The notes: generated by a model not told the origin, from the sequence alone. Numbered from the stretch's first letter, positions 38,554 to 47,515 are shown. The stretch: 64,000 nt of DNA from Bacteroidota bacterium (GCA_016708785.1 JADJFC010000010.1:116934-180933); one strand, 5' to 3'. Made by a program: numbers and translations.

Positions 38554-40146
38554 ATGAAAAAATCGCTTCTATATATCCGGTTATTTTTCCTTACAGCTAC
38601 TTTAACCGTAGTGTTCCAGATTAACCTCTCTGCCACTACGATTTTTCAAAAATTGTACGAAACAACAATCAATTTAGAATTAGAAAAACCTTTTTCTGCC
38701 TTGGGTTCTGGGTACTTTCTGTGTGGGAACGAATATGATTCTTCGGCCTTTTCTTGGCGCAATATGACCCTTTTAAAAACTGATTCTTTAGGTATTCCCC
38801 AATGGTGCAAAGGATATGGAACCTCCGATGAAGAATATGCAAATGACTTTTATTTAACATCTGATAGCTGTGTTTTAATGGCGGGGTCTTTTTCGTATTT
38901 CGGAATCGGTGCCTTAGAAGATTATTATATAATTAAAACGGATCTGTCAGGTAATTTGTTATGGTCTGTAGCGGTTGGTGGCAATAGTTCTGACATTGCA
39001 GTTTCTATAGTTGAAACACATGACAGTGGTTATGTGATTGCAGGAAACTCTTGGAGTTTTGGTATAATGACTGAAGAAATTTATTTAATAAAGTTAGATA
39101 TAAATGGCAATAAACTTTGGTCCCGTGTTATAGGAAATGGTACAGGCAGCCAGGTTAAATCAATTAAAACAACGTTTGATGGTGGTTTTGTTCTTGCCGG
39201 TCATTTAAGTTCTCCTTATAATATTTTAATTGTAAAAACTGATTCGCTTGGGTTTCCACAATGGGATAGGAATTACCATGGTAGAGTGGAAGACTGGGCA
39301 TATGACATAATACAAACACAGGATTCCGGTTTTGTGACTATCGCAAAAACAATGGATGGTGATGATGCAACACTTTTTAAAACAGATAAAAATGGGAATC
39401 CTATTTGGGCAAAAATTCTCTCATATAATAATAGTACCATTAATTCCGAAAATATTCTGTTGTCAAATGATAATTATATTTTAATCGGAGGTAATGCTTA
39501 TGATACAACCACATTTGAATCAAAAATTATTTTGTCAAAAATTGACTCATTGGGAAATGTAATTTGGACAAATACCTTTGGAGGTCCGGTTAATGAAAAT
39601 GAATATGCGGGATCATTCAATCAACTTATTGATAGTACTTTTATTCTCCTTGGCAATGGTGCAGGTTTCGGTTCAAACGGAAGCTACTTTATTAAAAGTG
39701 GCCTTGCCGGTAGTAGTAATTGTAACCGCAGTGAAATTTTTATTGCTGATACTCTAATAACTCTTATAGTTGATAGTGGAATTACTTGGAGAACTCCATT
39801 AGATTCACTTTGGCATCCAAATACTATTGTAAGTAATGTTCCAATTATTGAAACGCTATTGTGTATTGGTAACAATGTCGAAATTCTTTCGGATTCCAAA
39901 ATCAATATAGATATTTATCCAAACCCCTTTACATCGCTTTTAAATATTCGAATTGATGCCATGGATAAATCTAAAAAATCGATCAATGTCATAAACAACA
40001 TGGGCAAACTAGTTTCGTCAACATATTCAGAAGATCCACTTGTCGAGGTTTCTATGAGTGAATTTCCGGCTGGAATATATCATTGTATAATTTATAATGA
40101 TGGTAAGGAGTTAATAACAAAATCTGTTATTAAAGTAGTTGAATAA
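38554..40146 (+). CDS. T9SS-exported delta-60-like repeat protein
   Basis: 530 residues: a signal peptide (LLYIRLFFLTATLTVVFQIN) and about seven repeats of the form TDSLGxPxW, then G-DSGYVIAGNS (for example LLKTDSLGIPQWCKGYGTSD and IIKTDLSGNLLWSVAVGGNS). Such repeats suggest a beta-propeller. A T9SS tail follows (DIYPNPFTSLLNIRIDAMDK, FPAGIYHCIIYNDGKELIT). It starts 25 bp after the barrel gene and probably belongs to the same transcript, so it may be the surface product that the membrane parts handle. It resembles the 601-residue protein on the other strand at 30612-32417. Confidence 0.82.
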   Translation: MKKSLLYIRLFFLTATLTVVFQINLSATTIFQKLYETTINLELEKPFSALGSGYFLCGNEYDSSAFSWRNMTLLKTDSLGIPQWCKGYGTSDEEYANDFYLTSDSCVLMAGSFSYFGIGALEDYYIIKTDLSGNLLWSVAVGGNSSDIAVSIVETHDSGYVIAGNSWSFGIMTEEIYLIKLDINGNKLWSRVIGNGTGSQVKSIKTTFDGGFVLAGHLSSPYNILIVKTDSLGFPQWDRNYHGRVEDWAYDIIQTQDSGFVTIAKTMDGDDATLFKTDKNGNPIWAKILSYNNSTINSENILLSNDNYILIGGNAYDTTTFESKIILSKIDSLGNVIWTNTFGGPVNENEYAGSFNQLIDSTFILLGNGAGFGSNGSYFIKSGLAGSSNCNRSEIFIADTLITLIVDSGITWRTPLDSLWHPNTIVSNVPIIETLLCIGNNVEILSDSKINIDIYPNPFTSLLNIRIDAMDKSKKSINVINNMGKLVSSTYSEDPLVEVSMSEFPAGIYHCIIYNDGKELITKSVIKVVE

Positions 40147-40179
40147 ATAATTTGTGTTTCCTTAATAACACTTTCTACC

Positions 40180-40779
40180 ATGGACGAAATAACCTTCACA
40201 TGTACTAAGGCCGAATTACTCAAAAAGCTAAAACGAATTCGCTCTTTCATACAGCCTAAATCCGAAAAGGCAAGAAAAGTCACTACACTTGAGATCCGAA
40301 TTCAGCCCTCATTTGTTTCTTTTAATATTCCCGGGGCTTCCGAAAAACTTGAATGCACAACGAAAGGTTGGGCGAGTTTTACCTTATCACTTGAATACTT
40401 CTATCAGATTCTCATGGATCATAGTAGTGTTGAATTCTCACCTGTTTTTAACAATGGCGAAATGCGAGTCGGGGGTTTAATTACAACAGGTATTGGTTTC
40501 AAGATTCAAGGCACACATCCCGAAAACAAAGCGACTCTCGATCTGCCTTTAAACTATACAGATATTGATGTTCTCAAGTTGCGAAGAAAAACCAAGGATG
40601 CACATTTAGAAATCGTAAACGCGAAAAGACTAATTGATGCTGCTGAATTAAAATTAACAACTAAAATTGAAGAAGCATACAAGGCTTTGAAATTTTATGG
40701 AGTGACTCGTGAAGAACTAAAACAACTGGCCGAACAACACATTGGACAAATTCCGCTTCATAATATTCCGGAAAATTAG
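40180..40779 (+). CDS. Cytoplasmic protein of unknown function
   Basis: 199 residues without signal or membrane segment. It starts MDEITFTCTKAELLKKLKRI, continues with a beta-rich middle (TLEIRIQPSFVSFNIPGASE, ASFTLSLEYFYQILMDHSSV) and ends in a helical part (IEEAYKALKFYGVTREELKQ). The order of strands and helices loosely recalls a sliding-clamp-type domain, but I do not claim that family. It lies 33 bp after the T9SS gene on the same strand and may be the last gene of that row. Confidence 0.6.
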   Translation: MDEITFTCTKAELLKKLKRIRSFIQPKSEKARKVTTLEIRIQPSFVSFNIPGASEKLECTTKGWASFTLSLEYFYQILMDHSSVEFSPVFNNGEMRVGGLITTGIGFKIQGTHPENKATLDLPLNYTDIDVLKLRRKTKDAHLEIVNAKRLIDAAELKLTTKIEEAYKALKFYGVTREELKQLAEQHIGQIPLHNIPEN

Positions 40780-40795
40780 AACCCCTCGATATCAC

Positions 40796-41344
40796 TTAAT
40801 CATTGCTGATATACTTTCGATAATCCTCAATTAACATTTGTAAGCGGTCAGCAAGAAAAACATTCCCACTTGCTAACTCATCTAAAATTATCTGCGCCTC
40901 CGCACGATATTTCTTCTTTTTAGCATTATCCCAATGCGAAGGAGGTGCCTGTAGATTCGTTATTCTATCCGCCAACTTCACTGCCCAAACTTCGTGAGGC
41001 ATTTTCTTTATTCGCTGAAGACTGTCCATCATTTGCTCTTCTTTCGGAAGTGATTCGTTTTTTGTCAATGCCATTACTGCATTGGCAACATCAAGTCCGA
41101 AATTTTCTTCTACTTCAGAAAATGTTGTGTCGGTGTCTTCGATTGTGTCGTGTAACAAGGCAGCTTGTATTCCCAATGCAACATTAAAGTTTTCCGTATT
41201 AGCATTCGCCATTAAAACTTCCATTGCTACATTGCTTAGATGCACAACATAGGGCAAGTCTGTTCCCGGGACTTTTTGATTTATTGCTACGTGTTTTAGG
41301 GTGGCAAATTTTATTGCGGTTTGGTAGAGGGTTTGGGGGAGCAT
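40796..41344 (-). CDS. HD-domain (p)ppGpp hydrolase-like protein
   Basis: 182 residues of the SpoT/MESH1 HD type. HVAINQKVPGTDLPYVVHLS is followed by ALLHDTIEDTDTTFSEVEEN (the HD pair and the ED pair), then KLADRITNLQAPPSHWD with the last metal Asp. The length and lack of a synthetase or regulatory domain match small alarmone hydrolases. The expected reaction is removal of the 3'-pyrophosphate from (p)ppGpp or NADPH-type substrates. It faces the preceding plus-strand row and has no partner. Confidence 0.85.
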   Translation of the reverse strand: MLPQTLYQTAIKFATLKHVAINQKVPGTDLPYVVHLSNVAMEVLMANANTENFNVALGIQAALLHDTIEDTDTTFSEVEENFGLDVANAVMALTKNESLPKEEQMMDSLQRIKKMPHEVWAVKLADRITNLQAPPSHWDNAKKKKYRAEAQIILDELASGNVFLADRLQMLIEDYRKYISND

Positions 41345-41451
41345 GGGATTGGTTGTAATATCTTTGTTTAGGTTTGTTTTAATTCTATTTTTCTCTGTGT
41401 TTATTGTTGGATCTCAAATATAGAATAATTTCCATCTCACCCTTCACGACT

Positions 41452-41480
41452 TGACTAAATATCAATTTTTCTCTACCTTG
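41452..41480 (+). promoter_or_regulatory. Possible Bacteroidota promoter
   Basis: TTGAC near 41452 and TACCTTG ending at about 41480 are spaced as in the TTG / TAnnTTTG promoters of the phylum, 20 bp before the DUF6508 gene start. The -7 box lacks one T. Confidence 0.35.
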
Positions 41481-41501
41481 TAAATTCGAATCATCACACC
41501 T

Positions 41502-41936
41502 ATGCACGACCTCGAAACCTTCCCCACCCACCTCAAATCAATCACACCAACCGAATGGTCCAAACTATTTGAGTTAAACGATCGCATCCTCAACTCCAAA
41601 TCGTTTGGCGAAATGGCAGGCGGTGAAAAAATAGAAGAGAATGTAAGCACGTTCCCGTATTGGAAATGGTCCGATATCACAACCGAATTCAATAAGACCG
41701 TTCACGACATGAAATTAATTGTGAGCTTCGATTGGCCTGACTGGGAAGAAGGTAGCAAACTATTAAGAGATCACAAACAAACCTTTCAGGATCTTGATGA
41801 AATCACCTTGTGCAAATTAATGACTGTAATCGTTCGCGCGGATCGATTTTCTGATGGGACTTTGGTAGGTGCTTTGGAGGATGGGACGATATCGAAAATA
41901 TTGTCGGCGTTAAAGGCACGGATTGACCACAAATAA
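41502..41936 (+). CDS. DUF6508 family protein
   Basis: 144 residues. The C-terminal part has the signature of DUF6508 (CKLMTVIVRADRFSDGTLVG, then GTISKILSALKARI). It is preceded by FPYWKWSDITTEFNKTVHDM and IVSFDWPDWEEGSKLL. There is no signal peptide, so it is cytoplasmic. No function is known for this family. It ends immediately before a 153-bp direct repeat that opens the segment with the toxin-antitoxin genes. Confidence 0.8.
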   Translation: MHDLETFPTHLKSITPTEWSKLFELNDRILNSKSFGEMAGGEKIEENVSTFPYWKWSDITTEFNKTVHDMKLIVSFDWPDWEEGSKLLRDHKQTFQDLDEITLCKLMTVIVRADRFSDGTLVGALEDGTISKILSALKARIDHK

Positions 41937-41937
41937 C

Positions 41938-42090
41938 TTTTGATAAACGATTAACCTCTACAATTCTTATTTTAAAATATAAATTTTTTGTTGGGCGCGA
42001 TGATGGTTTTCGTCTATGATTCCCCTTCTTTTTTCGATGGGCGTTGCCCGTCGCTGGAGAATATCGCCCTTTCAGGGCTTGTTGCTTCAT
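41938..42090. repeat. 153-bp direct repeat, left copy
   Basis: TTTTGATAAACGATTAACC through GGGCTTGTTGCTTCAT. About 85 percent identical to 44927-45079, with equal length and orientation. It contains hairpins GGGCGTTGCCC and GCCCTTTCAGGGC. The pair encloses the AbiE-like genes and a phosphoesterase. Confidence 0.75.
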
Positions 42091-42183
42091 CTCGAAGCTC
42101 TAATATTGAATTACGTTCTCATAGTGAGCTCCATGCTCTCTATGTTTTATTTTCTCCTTTTTCTCCGTGTTTATTTTTTGTGA

Positions 42184-42966
42184 TCAATACTCTTTATTAT
42201 CTGAATCCAATTGAAAACATTTTAAAATTTGTCGAAACACCTTTTCGGGTTCAAGATTTCCAAGCCCCGCTTCTTTAAATATTTCTTTCCCCGGCAATTC
42301 ATTTGCAATTGAATCTGTAAATGCTTTCAAATCGCCGTGAATATTTTTCGGTAATTCGAAAACATCATTTGCAGCTAACATAGCCCCTAATCGAAATACA
42401 TCGCCTTTGTGTTTGCGAAGTTGCTTGCTGTCTTCACCACTTCCTTTCGATATACGTGCGGCTATCTCCAGATACGCTTTCGCTTTAAGACAGATCAATG
42501 CTTCTGTTTTTGCACGATGAATACCATTTTCCAAAATACTGTTATCGATTACATATTTATAATAATCTTCATTCATTAGAATTGCAGACAAACTACTGAG
42601 TCCTTCTTCAACAGGTATCGGAGTTAAGTGAACATCTTTATCCAAAGTAATCATATCGGGTTTCTTGGAAAACAATTCAATCTGAGATGGGTACTCACCG
42701 TTTTCCGGTTTTGAAAAACGATAGCAATTCCGTTCTTTTACTACCTCCTTTTGTTCATACTTTCCATCTTTAATAAATTGCCAAAACTGTTTTACAAAAT
42801 CCGGTTTTAATGCTTCAACTACTAAAATAATATCGATGTCTTTTGTTGCTCTTGCCGTGAAGCCGGCTTCTTCCAAAATTATATCACAGGCAGTGCCGCC
42901 GATAATCACATAGTTATCCGGATACTCTTCAAAGTATTTTTTAAATACATCCAGCCCTTTTACCAT
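42184..42966 (-). CDS. AbiEii-like nucleotidyltransferase toxin
   Basis: 260 residues with the nucleotidyltransferase signature of AbiEii toxins: YVIIGGTACDIILEEAGF, then RATKDIDIILVVEALKP with the two metal Asp residues, and a C-terminal helical part (AYLEIAARISKGSGEDSKQL). It follows and overlaps by 7 bp the probable antitoxin gene at 42960, as in AbiE operons. AbiEii-type toxins transfer nucleotides (GTP in the type example). The overlap, gene order and upstream palindrome support a working, self-regulated unit. The target is unknown. Confidence 0.78.
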   Translation of the reverse strand: MVKGLDVFKKYFEEYPDNYVIIGGTACDIILEEAGFTARATKDIDIILVVEALKPDFVKQFWQFIKDGKYEQKEVVKERNCYRFSKPENGEYPSQIELFSKKPDMITLDKDVHLTPIPVEEGLSSLSAILMNEDYYKYVIDNSILENGIHRAKTEALICLKAKAYLEIAARISKGSGEDSKQLRKHKGDVFRLGAMLAANDVFELPKNIHGDLKAFTDSIANELPGKEIFKEAGLGNLEPEKVFRQILKCFQLDSDNKEY

Positions 42967-43934
42967 TCAACTTTTTCTATTAATTGCTCCCGAGCCATTT
43001 CTATACGCTCGTTTTTACTTTCACGGAAACACAGGTACAAAGATAATGGGTCAACATTACGGTCTGTTTTTAAGATTGCCGGATTGTATTTCCAATCTTC
43101 TATGCAAATGTTTCCTTCAAGGTGATTTGATTTCTTGAAATTGGGGCCAAGTAGTTGTTGCTCCACATAACCAGTTCTTACAGCAAAATATTCAACTACA
43201 TCGGGGTTGATGTCCGTGTAATTTGACAAAGCTGTAATGTTTGCATAACACACACCACTGAAGTATTCAATAGGTGAAAACCCATTGTAGTAGTTAATCT
43301 CTTTAACCGGAGTTGACATCAATGGCTCTGCCTCTTCCCATAGTTTTCTTTTACTCGATTTGAAATGCAAGTATTTTTCCTTTGTCCCCTGAATTTCACA
43401 AAGGCCAACATTGTGAAGATAGTACGCTGCCCTTGTAATCGTCATTCCATTATAGAGTAGCTTGTCTGCAATTTCCTTGAAGTTGATTCCTTCCAATGAT
43501 TCTATTTGCAAATGATACAGCAAGAGTAATTGTGCTGACGGTTGCATGTTTGGAGCAATCACTTTTGGTTTTGTCCTAAACTCCTTTAAGTCAATTAAAA
43601 ATTCCGGCAAGTACATTTGTTTTCCCGGAACAATAAATTGAATTTTCTTTTCGATCAATCGCGCCCGTGTAAATGATTCCAAAGTATCGAACACAGCAAT
43701 ACATGGCAAGTGCATGTTCTGCTCAATTATCTCTAACTGTTTACGAAGATTTTCTGTTGTAAATTCTTCGTTAACATAAACAAGCAACACGTTTCGATTG
43801 AAAATTTTTGTTGCATATAATTTATACAGATTGGTATAGGCCAATGGTAAAGAAGAAAGTTCCTCCTCCCTCACCTGACTTATTTTTACTTCAGTCCCAA
43901 GTGTCTCATTGAAATACTCTGCTAATTGCTCCAT
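42960..43934 (-). CDS. Probable antitoxin with winged HTH (AbiEi-like role)
   Basis: 324 residues. The N-terminal part (1-140) looks like a nuclease-like or cap domain (VLLVYVNEEFTTENLRKQLE, LPCIAVFDTLESFTRARLIE). A winged helix-turn-helix spans about 150-215 (GINFKEIADKLLYNGMTITR, AAYYLHNVGLCEIQG). The rest (IEYFSGVCYANITALSNYTD, FAVRTGYVEQQL) is unrecognised. It is longer than a classical AbiEi (about 275 residues) and may be a distinct partner family for AbiEii-type nucleotidyltransferases. A 39-bp palindrome lies 13 bp upstream of its start, consistent with autorepression. Confidence 0.7.
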   Translation of the reverse strand: MEQLAEYFNETLGTEVKISQVREEELSSLPLAYTNLYKLYATKIFNRNVLLVYVNEEFTTENLRKQLEIIEQNMHLPCIAVFDTLESFTRARLIEKKIQFIVPGKQMYLPEFLIDLKEFRTKPKVIAPNMQPSAQLLLLYHLQIESLEGINFKEIADKLLYNGMTITRAAYYLHNVGLCEIQGTKEKYLHFKSSKRKLWEEAEPLMSTPVKEINYYNGFSPIEYFSGVCYANITALSNYTDINPDVVEYFAVRTGYVEQQLLGPNFKKSNHLEGNICIEDWKYNPAILKTDRNVDPLSLYLCFRESKNERIEMAREQLIEKVEW

Positions 43935-43947
43935 TTCTGATCTTGAC

Positions 43948-43986
43948 TAGTAATAATATCATACTTTTTGCACGATATCATTACTA
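43948..43986. promoter_or_regulatory. Palindromic operator of the toxin-antitoxin operon
   Basis: TAGTAATAATATC, 13 nt spacer, GATATCATTACTA: a 39-bp inverted repeat with one mismatch, ending 14 bp before the antitoxin ATG. Position and symmetry fit an autoregulatory binding site. Confidence 0.7.
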
Positions 43987-44035
43987 ATGCTATCATGCAT
44001 ATTTAATGCTAATATACTGATATTTAACAATAAAG

Positions 44036-44794
44036 TTATGTGTTTATGCACTTTTTTGAATCAAAATGCTGATTCTCACCGTGTTTCACATAGCCCAGCT
44101 GATTCGTGATCATTTTAGTCCTGTTTATGTCAAAATCCGGCTGATTTCGATGATTATGTCCATAAAGCCAATAATCCACAGCCGATTCTTCAATCAAATC
44201 GAACAACTCGACTGCAAATGCTTCATTCAGATCCGAGCCTTTGTATTCCGCCGGATAATTCAAAAAAGTCGGAACGTGATGCGTCACAACGATCATTTTG
44301 TCCGAAGTAGCATTTTGAATTTCCTTCTTAATGAAATTCAAACTCTGTTCATGAAGCTCATTGAAATCATGCGGATTAAAAAGTTGTCCATTGCGTTTGA
44401 TCACTTTAAAATCTGACATGCCTTGTTGAATCGACCTCATGTTCACCGGACTGATCTTCGACCACAACGTTGAAAAAATAAATTTTACGTTTGATTCATT
44501 TACTGAAACATTATTTACCAATGAAACATTACTTCTGATCTTTTCATGAAACGATGAATTCTTATTCGCAACATCAAAATAATAATACTCATGATTTCCC
44601 GGCACCCAATACACCTTTTCAAAATTATCAGCTACAAAATCGAAGAAGTCATTGTGACTATCCATTACCGCAAACGGAACGATATCTCCTCCTAGCAATA
44701 ATATTTCGCCCGAAGGAATGATCGGATTTTCGCGGAGATAGTTTTTGTTCTCTTTGAATTCTAAATGTAGGTCGGAGCAGTATTGGATTTTCAT
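44036..44794 (-). CDS. Calcineurin-like metallophosphoesterase
   Basis: The start is set at 44794 (MKIQYCSDLHLEF), because the first metal motif normally begins there. 252 residues with all metal motifs: CSDLHLE, LLGGDIVPF, VPGNHEYYYF, VVTHHVP and YGHNHRNQPDFD. A cytoplasmic phosphoesterase of the YfcE/Icc-like type. The substrate is unknown. It lies inside the segment bounded by the two 153-bp repeats and upstream of the toxin-antitoxin genes, but is separated from them by the operator palindrome. Confidence 0.85.
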   Translation of the reverse strand: MKIQYCSDLHLEFKENKNYLRENPIIPSGEILLLGGDIVPFAVMDSHNDFFDFVADNFEKVYWVPGNHEYYYFDVANKNSSFHEKIRSNVSLVNNVSVNESNVKFIFSTLWSKISPVNMRSIQQGMSDFKVIKRNGQLFNPHDFNELHEQSLNFIKKEIQNATSDKMIVVTHHVPTFLNYPAEYKGSDLNEAFAVELFDLIEESAVDYWLYGHNHRNQPDFDINRTKMITNQLGYVKHGENQHFDSKKCINT

Positions 44795-44926
44795 AGAATA
44801 ACTTTGAAATGGCAAGTATATACTTTTACCAAATCAACTTACTGCAAATTTACCGAAAACTATTTCATCACAACATTTATAAATGAGCCATTCAAAAGTT
44901 CACGCATTTATTAAACATTACAAAAT

Positions 44927-45079
44927 TTTTGATAAACGACTGACCCTTACAACTCCAATTTCAAAAAATAAATTTTCTGTTGGGGGTGATGATCGTTTTC
45001 GTTTATGATTAACCTTCTTTTTTCGATGGGCGTTGCCCGTCGCTGGAGAATATCGCCCCTTCAGGGCTTGTCGTTTCAT
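44927..45079. repeat. 153-bp direct repeat, right copy
   Basis: Mate of 41938-42090, with the same two hairpins (GGGCGTTGCCC and GCCCCTTCAGGGC). Flanks differ. The gene-free stretch 44795-45115 holds little else. Confidence 0.75.
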
Positions 45080-45115
45080 ATGCGAGCGCTGATAGGGCGA
45101 TATATACTACCATCG

Positions 45116-45691
45116 CTATTTCTTTTTCTTCTTTACACTAAACACATCAACCAACAATTCATTAACCATAACTAAATCAAATTCCGTCGGATCAAACGGT
45201 TCGCCCAGCCATTCCACCATCTCTTCATATTCATCATTCTTCTCGCCTTTCATTAGTTCAATTATACCGAAGTAACCTGGAATACCTCCGCAATCTTCCG
45301 GTGGACGTTGCATTGCTCCATCGATGCAACGCGGATAAAATACGCCCGGTTCAGAAGGGAACTCTTTTTCAACTATTATATCATGAATCCAACTATCACC
45401 GAAATCATATTCATAAGTAAGCTTGTCGCCTTTAGTGAGCACCTTACCAACAACTACTTCTTTTGAATCAATCACACCTTCTGACCAATCAGCGTCACTC
45501 TCCTCAAACAATTGCGAAATCCGGTACTCGTTAAATTTGAATTCGTGCAAATGAGAATTCTCCCACAGCATCACAAGTTGAATGACATCATGAAGCTTGA
45601 GAAAATTAATCTTCGATGAAACTTGAATCGTTCGAAAAACCGCCGGATCGGTGTGCTTCAAAGTAATTTTAAGCTGAAGAATTTTGCTCAT
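45116..45691 (-). CDS. Plasmid pRiA4b ORF-3-like protein
   Basis: The start is placed at 45691 (MSKILQLKITLKHTDPAVFR), the usual beginning of the family. 191 residues with TLxxxDPxVxR-type opening, the IQLVMLWENSHLHEFKF helix, LTYEYDFGDSWIHDIIVEK and GVFYPRCIDGAMQRPPEDCG, then PEDCGGIPGYFGIIELMKG. All are hallmarks of PRiA4_ORF3 domains. These are often carried on plasmids and accessory regions. No biochemical role is established. It ends in a lysine run (KKKKK) just beyond the repeat. Confidence 0.88.
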   Translation of the reverse strand: MSKILQLKITLKHTDPAVFRTIQVSSKINFLKLHDVIQLVMLWENSHLHEFKFNEYRISQLFEESDADWSEGVIDSKEVVVGKVLTKGDKLTYEYDFGDSWIHDIIVEKEFPSEPGVFYPRCIDGAMQRPPEDCGGIPGYFGIIELMKGEKNDEYEEMVEWLGEPFDPTEFDLVMVNELLVDVFSVKKKKK

Positions 45692-45951
45692 GTTTGTGTG
45701 ATTTTGTTTAATACAATAATACACAATTATAGTATCAGAACACACCTCTAATTTCTGTGGTGCTTAGTGCTCTTGTGCTATATTTTTTAAGCGCTATGGT
45801 TTTTAATTTTCTCAGTACGCAATCTCCATGCCCTCCCTTTTTTCTCCTTTTTCTCCGTGTTAATTTTTCTATGTTGAAGTAAAAAACCAACTCAACCAAA
45901 AACCCCTTCAAAATTAAACTTCTCACATCACGCATGAAATAAAATATTCTT

Positions 45952-46212
45952 CTAAAAACTTAAAAAAATATTTATCAACATGCATCTGTTTCCAAGTTGC
46001 TTGCCCCATAAACTGTTTTCAAAGTTTCGTATTGCTGCTTTAATGGGCACTGACACTTCCTCGTCCCTGTTCTGTTCTGCCCATTTATCAATTTCTTCAT
46101 GAATTAAAGAAACTATGCTGTCTATCATTTCATCATATCGATCATAATCTATATTCACTGAAGGAATCAGTATCGGAAGGTCGATTTTTTTATTGATGTC
46201 AATAATTTTCAT
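45952..46212 (-). CDS. 86-aa protein of unknown function
   Basis: A short acidic protein, MKIIDINKKIDLPILIPSVN, then IDSIVSLIHEEIDKWAEQNR and VSVPIKAAIRNFENSLWGKQ. The end (RCMLINIFLSF) may be a frameshift artefact. It lies 31 bp downstream of metK on the same strand and may share its transcript. The 260 bp on its other side hold no gene. Family unknown. Confidence 0.5.
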   Translation of the reverse strand: MKIIDINKKIDLPILIPSVNIDYDRYDEMIDSIVSLIHEEIDKWAEQNRDEEVSVPIKAAIRNFENSLWGKQLGNRCMLINIFLSF

Positions 46213-46243
46213 TTTATCTGTTGAATAATTGTTATTGCTTGTT

Positions 46244-47515
46244 TTAATTCGAAAAGAATTCCTTCTTCAACACCTCCACAAAATCCCTCTTCTCCCAGGT
46301 AAACAATTCCACATCTACCGTTTTCTTTTCTCCTATAGAGGACTCAAACGTTTTGGTGACAACTTTCGGCTCTCTGCCCACATGACCAAAGGAAGATGTT
46401 TCACTATAGATCGGATTCTTTAGTTTCAATCTCTGGTTAATTGCAAACGGTGTCAGCTTAAAGATCTTCTTTACGATATTGGAAATCTCTCCGTCACTTA
46501 ATTTTACTTTAGCAGAATTATTTGTATTCACATATACACTATAAGGTTCAGTAATGCCGATAGCATATGAAATTTGTACAAATACTTCATCACATATTCC
46601 AACTGCTACAAGATTCACTACAACATGTCGTGCGGCATACGCAGCGCTGCGGTCAACTTTCGATGGATCTTTTCCCGAAAACGCTCCGCCACCATGTGCG
46701 CCTCTTCCGCCATAGGTATCAACGATGATCTTCCTGCCTGTTAATCCTGTATCGCCATGCGGACCGCCGATGATAAACGAACCCGTCGGATTCACATGCA
46801 GAGTATAATTGCTGTCAAACAAATTCTGAATCTGCTTCGAAAATTTATTCTTCACAGCAGGGATCAAATATTTTTCGATATCCGATTTTATTTTTGCCTG
46901 CATTTCTACATCGGCATTTCCTCCGCCTGAAATAAATTCATCATGTTGTGTTGATACCACAATAGAATCAATTCGCACCGGTTTATGATCTTCTGAATAC
47001 TCAATCGTTACCTGGCTTTTTGAATCCGGTCGTAAGTAACTCATCAGGTTAGTATTTTTACGAAGTTCGGAAAGTTCGTACACCAATTTATGTGCAATAT
47101 CTAATGTTAAAGGAATCAGGTTCTCCGTTTCATTTGTCGCATAGCCAAACATCATTCCCTGATCGCCGGCGCCTTGTTCTTCGGCATTTGTCTTCACAAT
47201 CCCTTGTCTGATGTGTTCACTTTGTGAATGCAATGCAGAAAGAATACCGCATGAGTCAGCAGAAAACATATATGCTTCCTTCGTATAACCAACTTTGCGA
47301 ATCGTATCGCGGATGATCTTATGATGGTCAGGAATTCCCGACGAAAACACTTCACCTGCAATGATCACTTGTCCCGTAGTGACAACCGTTTCGCAAGCAA
47401 CTTTTGACTCCTGATCAAAAGCAAGATAATTGTCGAGTATAGCGTCCGATATTTGATCCGCTAATTTGTCCGGGTGTCCGTCTGACACCGATTCAGATGT
47501 GAATCGATAGTTCAT
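46244..47515 (-). CDS. metK: S-adenosylmethionine synthase
   Basis: 423 residues with MetK hallmarks: FTSESVSDGHPDKLADQISD at the start, TTGQVIIAGE, GAGDQGMMFGYATNET in the ATP region, NPTGSFIIGGPHGDTGLTGR and GGGAFSGKDPSKVDRSAAYA. It makes SAM from methionine and ATP as a tetramer in the cytoplasm. The length is at the long end for the family but usual for Bacteroidota. The start at 47515 (MNYRFTSESVSDG) is well supported. A structured leader 130-200 bp upstream (47645-47714) is a possible SAM-responsive element. Confidence 0.97.
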   Translation of the reverse strand: MNYRFTSESVSDGHPDKLADQISDAILDNYLAFDQESKVACETVVTTGQVIIAGEVFSSGIPDHHKIIRDTIRKVGYTKEAYMFSADSCGILSALHSQSEHIRQGIVKTNAEEQGAGDQGMMFGYATNETENLIPLTLDIAHKLVYELSELRKNTNLMSYLRPDSKSQVTIEYSEDHKPVRIDSIVVSTQHDEFISGGGNADVEMQAKIKSDIEKYLIPAVKNKFSKQIQNLFDSNYTLHVNPTGSFIIGGPHGDTGLTGRKIIVDTYGGRGAHGGGAFSGKDPSKVDRSAAYAARHVVVNLVAVGICDEVFVQISYAIGITEPYSVYVNTNNSAKVKLSDGEISNIVKKIFKLTPFAINQRLKLKNPIYSETSSFGHVGREPKVVTKTFESSIGEKKTVDVELFTWEKRDFVEVLKKEFFSN

